NCBI GenBank assembly: GCA_031282935.1 | Contig: JAITCS010000113.1 | Coordinates: forward strand, 1-18,804 | Origin: Cellulomonadaceae bacterium | GTDB taxonomy: Bacteria > Actinomycetota > Actinomycetes > Actinomycetales > Cellulomonadaceae | Length of the DNA: 18,804 bases | Reading direction: 5' to 3' | Shown: piece by piece, positions 15,444 to 18,804 of the stretch | How the letters are laid out: every line of letters begins with the position of its first letter | Numbering within the stretch: the first letter of the stretch is position 1 | Made by a program: the position numbers and the translations under genes | The notes under the pieces: generated by a model | Databases searched by the model: none | Told to the model about the DNA's origin: nothing | The model's input: the letters and a program-made list of their open reading frames with translations, nothing else

Positions 15444-15512
15444 GGTTGAGCCCGTCGAAACCCCGTCGAAACCCCGGCGGTTGAGCCCCCGGCGGTTGAG
15501 CCTGTCGAAACC
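15444..15512. repeat. Second cluster of GGTTGAGCCTGTCGAAACC repeats
   Basis: Full copies lie at 15444-15462 (with one C for T) and 15494-15512. Partial copies lie at 15465-15473 (right half) and 15479-15487 (left half). It fills the space between the convergent ends of the RNA methyltransferase and the PurT-like gene. It is the same unit as the 8498-8730 cluster, again at the 3' end of a plus-strand gene. Confidence 0.85.
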
Positions 15513-15535
15513 CCGGCCTACCGCCACCCCGCCGA

Positions 15536-16852
15536 CTACCCTACGTGCACCGCCACCGCCGCCGCACAAGCGTCAGCCCGCTCCCGAGCCTGCGCGGTAT
15601 CCTCCCCGGTAGCGAACGCCACGCCGACCCGCCGCAGCCCCTCCCCTTTCGGTTTCCCGTAAAGCCGCAGGTCAGCGGTCGGGACCTCCAACGCCGCCGC
15701 GAGGTTCGAGAACACCGGGGCGCCGTCGCCCGCGAACCACAAAGCGCGCGCTGCCCCTGGGATCACCACGGGCGCCACCACGGGCAAACCGAGTATCGCG
15801 CGGGCCTGCATGGCGAACTCGCAACGGTCTTGGGAAACCAAAGTGACTAACCCCGCTCCGGTAGGCCGGGGAATAACTTCGGAAAGGAAAATTTCATCAC
15901 CTTTAAGAAACAACTCCACCACAAAGACACCATTGCCTGGCAATTTCGAGATCGCTTTCAGGGATATCTCAACAATTCTTTCCCAAGTGTCACTGCCTGT
16001 TTCATACCAAACGGGCGCAGGCTGCCAAGAGGCCACGAAACCATTTTCTTCAATAGTTTCTATGGGCGGGCAAACCACAATCCCAGCCACATGTCGCACT
16101 ATTAGCACCTGAATCTCAGCGTCAAAGTCAATAAACTCTTCCACGATAACGCGCGCCAAACCCCCGTCGTCGTCGTCGGAACGCCAACCGCCCTGCTGTG
16201 CCACCTCCCAGGCGCTCGCCAGCTCCCCCACGTTGCGCACCACCGAGTGGCCTGCCGCCCCCGCCGAATGTACCGGCTTGACCACCACCGGCAAGCCCAC
16301 CTCTGCCACGGCCGCCTCAAACTCCACGAGGGTGCCAGCGAACCGATACCGTGGGGTCGGCAGCCGCAAATCCTCCGCCAACAGGCGCCGCAGAAGTTCA
16401 CGGTTCATCGTCATTTGAGTGGCGAGCGCCGAGGGCACGATTCGAGCGCCACCCGCCTCAATCTGGCCCAACACGCTGGAGTCCATCACGCCCGCCTCGG
16501 GCACCACCACATGGGGCCGCTCTATGGCCAATACGTCCAGCAGTGCCTCGGAGTCAAGCAGGTCGCAGACGTGCGCGCGGTGCGCCACCTGCATGGCGGG
16601 GGCGTTCTTGTCCGGGCCCACGGCAACCACCTCAGCGCTCAGCCGCTGCAGCGCGATCACCATTTCTTTACCTAACGAGCCAGCGCCCAGCAGCACTACC
16701 CGGGTGGCGCTGCTGGTCAGCGGCGTGCCTATCGAGCCAGCCACATTCGGGGTCGCCGGGGCGGCCGTGGCGGTTGGGATGGTTTGTGTGTCGGGGCGTT
16801 CAAGGCGGTTGGGAGGGTCTTGGTGGTCTGGGCTATCTGGGCGCTCGGCCAT
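15536..16852 (-). CDS. purT: PurT-like ATP-grasp enzyme (formate-dependent GAR transformylase family)
   Basis: A 438-residue ATP-grasp protein aligning along its whole length with PurT, which makes formyl-glycinamide ribonucleotide from formate, ATP and GAR. Conserved marks: ATRVVLLGAG (49-58), APAMQVAHRAHV (84-95), VVVKP with K192, VIVEEFIDFDAEI, VFVVELF and SEV with metal-ligand candidate E325, and the phosphate-contact segment YGKPKGEGLRRVGVA. Several positions important in E. coli PurT, compared from memory, differ. The E of GSGELG is S59, the SSSGKGQ loop is SAGAAGHS, and RPHDTG is RPTGAG. The substrate may therefore not be GAR. The ATG at 16852 adds a Pro/Thr-rich 36-residue arm. GTG at 16744 (V37) would match the usual PurT N-terminus. 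A -10-like TAGGGT six bases before the ATG favours the longer form. It lies downstream of pyrE. Confidence 0.8.
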   Translation of the reverse strand: MAERPDSPDHQDPPNRLERPDTQTIPTATAAPATPNVAGSIGTPLTSSATRVVLLGAGSLGKEMVIALQRLSAEVVAVGPDKNAPAMQVAHRAHVCDLLDSEALLDVLAIERPHVVVPEAGVMDSSVLGQIEAGGARIVPSALATQMTMNRELLRRLLAEDLRLPTPRYRFAGTLVEFEAAVAEVGLPVVVKPVHSAGAAGHSVVRNVGELASAWEVAQQGGWRSDDDDGGLARVIVEEFIDFDAEIQVLIVRHVAGIVVCPPIETIEENGFVASWQPAPVWYETGSDTWERIVEISLKAISKLPGNGVFVVELFLKGDEIFLSEVIPRPTGAGLVTLVSQDRCEFAMQARAILGLPVVAPVVIPGAARALWFAGDGAPVFSNLAAALEVPTADLRLYGKPKGEGLRRVGVAFATGEDTAQARERADACAAAVAVHVG

Positions 16853-16858
16853 GCCCCC

Positions 16859-16864
16859 ACCCTA
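16859..16864 (-). promoter_or_regulatory. Candidate -10 box before the purT-like ATG
   Basis: On the minus strand TAGGGT ends six bases (GGGGGC) before the ATG at 16852, the spacing expected for a leaderless transcript. The same G-run could instead serve as a ribosome site. No -35 is evident. The rest of 16853-17030 holds short ACCGAA/AACCGCC direct repeats and a minus-strand TAGGCT at 16995-17000 that could be another -10. Confidence 0.3.
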
Positions 16865-17030
16865 CCCGAAAGCGGGCCGAAAGTTACGGGACAACTCTCG
16901 GAAACAGCACCAAAAGCCCTGATAGCCGAACCGCCCCCAACCGCCAAATCGCCCCGGTCACCAAATCACCACAGTTCGCCGATCCGTCGCCGACAGCCTA
17001 ACCGAATCAGGTTACCGAACCGCCAGTACC

Positions 17031-17600
17031 CTAGATTTGCAAATCGGGCAGGCCAAATATGGGGAAGTAGGGCACGCCCTCGGCCTCTATCACTTCCCGC
17101 GCCCCCGTGTCCCGATCCACGATGGTGGCCACCGCAAGCACTTCGGCCCCGGCCTCCCGCGCCGCCTGAATCGCGGCGAGCGGCGACGACCCGGTGGTGG
17201 TTGTGTCCTCGACAATCACCACGCGGCGACCCTTGATGTCGGGGCCCTCAATTTGCTTTTGCATGCCGTGAGCTTTGGCGGCCTTGCGCACCACAAAAGC
17301 GTCCACATTTTCGCCCCGCGCCGCTGCGGCATGTAGAACCGCAGTAGCTATCGGGTCGGCTCCCAGGGTGAGGCCCCCAATCGCGTCAAAACCCCCACCG
17401 AATCCGTGCTGCGCTAGGTGTTCCAGCATCACCGCCCCCACCAGCGGAGCGGCCTCGTGGTGCAAGGTGATGCGCCGCAGGTCAATGTAATAATCGGCCT
17501 CCTTGCCCGAGGACAACGTCACACGTCCCCGCACCACCGCCAAATCGTTGATCAGCCTCAAAAGGCGCTGCCGCTGGGTTTCCGAAACTCGCGTGTCCAC
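17031..17600 (-). CDS. pyrE: Orotate phosphoribosyltransferase
   Basis: A 189-residue type I phosphoribosyltransferase that makes OMP from orotate and PRPP in UMP synthesis. The PRPP-binding motif VVIVEDTTTTGSSP is at 127-140. The N-terminal hood region GKEADYYIDLRRITLHHEA is at 32-50. The flexible catalytic loop VRKAAKAHGMQKQIEGP is at 104-120, with its lysines. Length is typical and no domain is missing. The start is GTG 17600; on the minus strand TAGGGT stands six bases before it, so the mRNA may be leaderless. The PurT-like gene lies 178 bp downstream on the same strand, giving a small nucleotide-synthesis group. A 60-bp palindromic element lies in the upstream region at 17627-17686. Confidence 0.95.
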   Translation of the reverse strand: MDTRVSETQRQRLLRLINDLAVVRGRVTLSSGKEADYYIDLRRITLHHEAAPLVGAVMLEHLAQHGFGGGFDAIGGLTLGADPIATAVLHAAAARGENVDAFVVRKAAKAHGMQKQIEGPDIKGRRVVIVEDTTTTGSSPLAAIQAAREAGAEVLAVATIVDRDTGAREVIEAEGVPYFPIFGLPDLQI

Positions 17601-17606
17601 CCCCTC

Positions 17607-17612
17607 ACCCTA
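17607..17612 (-). promoter_or_regulatory. Candidate leaderless -10 box of pyrE
   Basis: On the minus strand TAGGGT is followed by six bases (GAGGGG) and the GTG start at 17600. The layout is the same as before the purT-like gene. A second overlapping TAGGG lies just upstream. No -35 match is seen. Confidence 0.35.
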
Positions 17613-17626
17613 CCCTAAATTTGGCA

Positions 17627-17686
17627 GGTTTTTTAGGGCCACTGCCAACCCGCCACTCAATGCCAAAGAGCGCGGTGCAACCGCGC
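17627..17686 (+). repeat. 60-bp dispersed element, copy B, with palindrome
   Basis: GGTTTTTTAGG (17627-17637), ACTGCC (17641-17646) and the palindrome GCGCGGT-GCA-ACCGCGC (17670-17686) recur in the order and near-exact spacing of copy A at 11830-11889. CCCTAAA (17613-17619) and TTTAGGG (17632-17638) form an inverted repeat at its left side. It lies in the 325-bp spacer between pyrE (minus) and the DUF3800 gene (plus). In both copies the element points toward the plus-strand gene. Confidence 0.7.
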
Positions 17687-17745
17687 CAGGTAAGCCACCC
17701 CAGCCTGTCCGTGACCCAACCATCGGTCTGCCCGTTATGCCTGGA

Positions 17746-17756
17746 TATGTTAACAT
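17746..17756 (+). promoter_or_regulatory. Candidate -10 box overlapping an ATGTTAACAT palindrome
   Basis: TATGTT (17746-17751) fits TANNNT and overlaps the perfect 10-bp palindrome ATGTTAACAT (17747-17756). It would start transcription near 17758, just before the mini-ORF at 17775 and the DUF3800 gene. No -35 match is seen. Confidence 0.3.
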
Positions 17757-17774
17757 CCCTGGTAGAGTTCGGGC

Positions 17775-17876
17775 ATGGTCAGAAACTCGGTGAGCAATGC
17801 CTCTGTGGACGCCCTCATCTCCGAGGTGAGCTACCTCCAGCACCAAATAGCGCAGGTCGTGGGGGGAATCGGATGA
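17775..17876 (+). CDS. Possible 33-residue leader or small helical protein before DUF3800
   Basis: ATG at 17775 opens a 33-residue frame ending TGA at 17874-17876. Residues 11-29 (VDALISEVSYLQHQIAQVV) have a clean heptad-like hydrophobic spacing and look like a real helix. Near its end is a run of six G (17861-17866). Its stop overlaps an ATG at 17873 (ATGA) opening a 17-residue frame, MTRAAQRPALPSAGVKT, whose TAA overlaps the DUF3800 ATG (TAATG). One G more would join the two mini-ORFs into a single protein of about 51 residues. One G fewer would fuse the first directly to DUF3800. The ribosome site is weak. It could be a true small partner, a coupling leader, or a decayed N-terminal domain. 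Confidence 0.35.
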   Translation: MVRNSVSNASVDALISEVSYLQHQIAQVVGGIG

Positions 17877-17925
17877 CAAGGGCGGCGCAAAGGCCCGCGC
17901 TCCCATCAGCGGGAGTAAAAACATA

Positions 17926-18504
17926 ATGGCTGCCGCACGTTTATTGGCTTTTGGCGATGAATCGGGCTCCTCCTATTTTCGCGACCCCAATGTTTACATT
18001 ATGGGCGCGGTGATTATTCCAGATGACCGCGTCGGCGACGCTCGCGCCTTACTATCTGCTTTCGGCGAAACCGGCTTCCGGAAGTTTCATTGGATTGACG
18101 CAGATACCAAAGAAAAAGATGCGATCACTAACGCCATAGTGAATTCTGGCATTGTCGGTGTGGCAATCGTCCGCCTTTCCGATGCAGACGAGCGAGCGGA
18201 ACGACGACGGCGCAAATGTTTCCGCTGGCTAACTGTTGCCCTGCGCGAGAAACACTGCTACCAGCTAACACTCGAATCACGCAGTCCGAAACAAGATTTT
18301 TACGATTTCCAGATGCTGTCTGCGATGCGTTCATCAGCCGAGATCGACTCTCGTTTCCGGCTCGACCATGTGCGCGGAAAGGACGACCCCTTACTGTGGG
18401 CTGCCGATGCTCTCTGCGGGGCGGTCGTTGCCGAGCGTCATGGTGATCCGAGCTGGCTGGACACTCTCAAGGCTGAAGTGAAGGTGATCTCCGTTGCTGA
18501 ATAG
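17926..18504 (+). CDS. DUF3800 domain protein
   Basis: A 192-residue soluble protein of the DUF3800 type, proposed to have an RNase H-like fold. The N-terminal strand ends in the hallmark FGDESGSS (D11, E12). YIMGAVIIPDDR follows as the second strand. The C-terminal part carries RLDHVRGKDDPLLWAADALCGAVVAE, with D161 at the place of the conserved C-terminal Asp, so the presumed acidic metal site is intact. Biochemical function is not established for the family. Members turn up in prophages and variable regions, so a nuclease or defence role is conceivable but unproven. GGGAG (17911-17915) stands ten bases before the ATG, which also overlaps the stop of an upstream mini-ORF (TAATG). The gene looks less GC-rich than its neighbours, a possible sign of transfer. 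A structured 3' region follows. Confidence 0.82.
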   Translation: MAAARLLAFGDESGSSYFRDPNVYIMGAVIIPDDRVGDARALLSAFGETGFRKFHWIDADTKEKDAITNAIVNSGIVGVAIVRLSDADERAERRRRKCFRWLTVALREKHCYQLTLESRSPKQDFYDFQMLSAMRSSAEIDSRFRLDHVRGKDDPLLWAADALCGAVVAERHGDPSWLDTLKAEVKVISVAE

Positions 18505-18513
18505 ACAAGCGCA

Positions 18514-18552
18514 AACCCTGGGCCTCACCTCGCGGCGAGGAGCACCAGGGTT
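18514..18552 (+). terminator. Two-storey stem-loop directly after DUF3800
   Basis: AACCCTGG (18514-18521) pairs with CCAGGGTT (18545-18552). Inside it CCTCG (18528-18532) pairs with CGAGG (18536-18540) around a CGG loop. It starts nine bases after the stop. There is no T-tract behind it, so it may be a 3' protective or regulatory RNA fold rather than a classic terminator. Confidence 0.55.
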
Positions 18553-18718
18553 CACTTCCAACGCAATCGCAAAAGCGTGGCTTGCTTTCCATCGTACCAC
18601 AGCCCGTGAGCGTATCGCGCAACACTTAGTGGTTACGGTGTGGTTGTCAAAGATTGCGCCGAGCGGAAAGTTGTGCTTCTGTAGCCGAAATCAATTTGGT
18701 ACTGCATAACTTGGGGTA

Positions 18719-18771
18719 GTGTGGGTGCGCTATGCGAGGGTCGCCGCGCACCCACACGGCAAGAAACTTGC
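18719..18771. terminator. Perfect 12-bp stem-loop plus small second hairpin
   Basis: GTGTGGGTGCGC (18719-18730) pairs perfectly with GCGCACCCACAC (18746-18757) around a 15-nt loop. It is followed at once by GCAAG-AAA-CTTGC (18759-18771). There is no T-run, so it could act on either strand. The space 18553-18718 before it shows no gene I can support; a TANNNT (TAACTT, 18707-18712) lies just ahead of the large stem. Confidence 0.5.
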
Positions 18772-18804
18772 GGATTTACCTAATCATCCGGATACTACTT
18801 AAAG

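Noticed and set aside
18494..18709. 71-residue plus-strand frame after DUF3800
   Set aside because: It runs through the stem-loop arms, has no ribosome site of its own and unusual composition; the RNA-fold explanation is simpler.

Overview
The window looks like a chromosomal segment of a high-GC Gram-positive bacterium (Actinomycetota). Supporting signs are the GC-rich codon use, a homodimeric-type pyruvate dehydrogenase E1 flanked by a DUF3052 gene and a PucR-type regulator, DUF2510 domains, frequent GTG starts, TANNNT -10 boxes placed right before start codons, and dispersed GGTTGAGCCTGTCGAAACC repeats. An Actinomycetaceae-like host is my guess from overall feel; the sequence does not prove it. 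No rRNA, tRNA, insertion sequence or CRISPR array was recognised.

Layout. (1) 119-1803: a small unknown protein, converging on a two-gene minus-strand unit (glycine-zipper membrane protein, then a cystathionine gamma-synthase-like PLP enzyme). (2) 1861-2919: a FUSC-type membrane protein, divergent from that unit. (3) 3129-8503: a central-carbon cluster of DUF3052 protein, AceE (overlapping the next gene), PucR/CdaR-type regulator and PfkB-family sugar kinase. It ends in an array of short dispersed repeats that has swallowed the kinase stop codon. (4) 8752-9965: a ribbon-helix-helix protein whose start codon lies inside a perfect palindrome, followed by an acidic two-module VOC-like protein. 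(5) 10169-15426: a CUT1-type sugar ABC importer without its ATPase. It consists of a binding protein, two permeases and a SpoU/TrmH RNA methyltransferase. Binding protein and first permease both carry an N-terminal DUF2510 domain. The binding protein is tethered by a transmembrane helix instead of a lipid, and the second permease has a long acidic tyrosine-rich tail. (6) 15536-17600, minus strand: PyrE then a PurT-like ATP-grasp protein (nucleotide synthesis). (7) 17775-18804: a short possible leader ORF, a DUF3800 protein and strong RNA-type stem-loops.

Regulation visible in sequence. A palindrome GCGCGGT-N3-ACCGCGC occurs twice around the likely permease promoter and once more between pyrE and the DUF3800 gene. 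Two of the three copies lie in a shared 60-bp block with further conserved words, which looks like a dispersed control element or small mobile repeat. The binding-protein gene is separated from the permeases by a long perfect stem-loop, so binding protein and permeases are probably expressed at different levels. Several genes (RHH, pyrE, purT-like, FUSC) have a -10-like hexamer 6-7 nt before the start codon, which predicts leaderless mRNAs.

The most unusual biology is the DUF2510-tagged, membrane-tethered sugar importer together with its palindrome-controlled permease operon. Next come the self-overlapping RHH/VOC pair, the PurT-like enzyme with altered substrate-contact residues, and the DUF3800 locus with its coupled mini-ORFs and structured 3' region. 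All functional calls rest on reading motifs by eye; no database search was possible.
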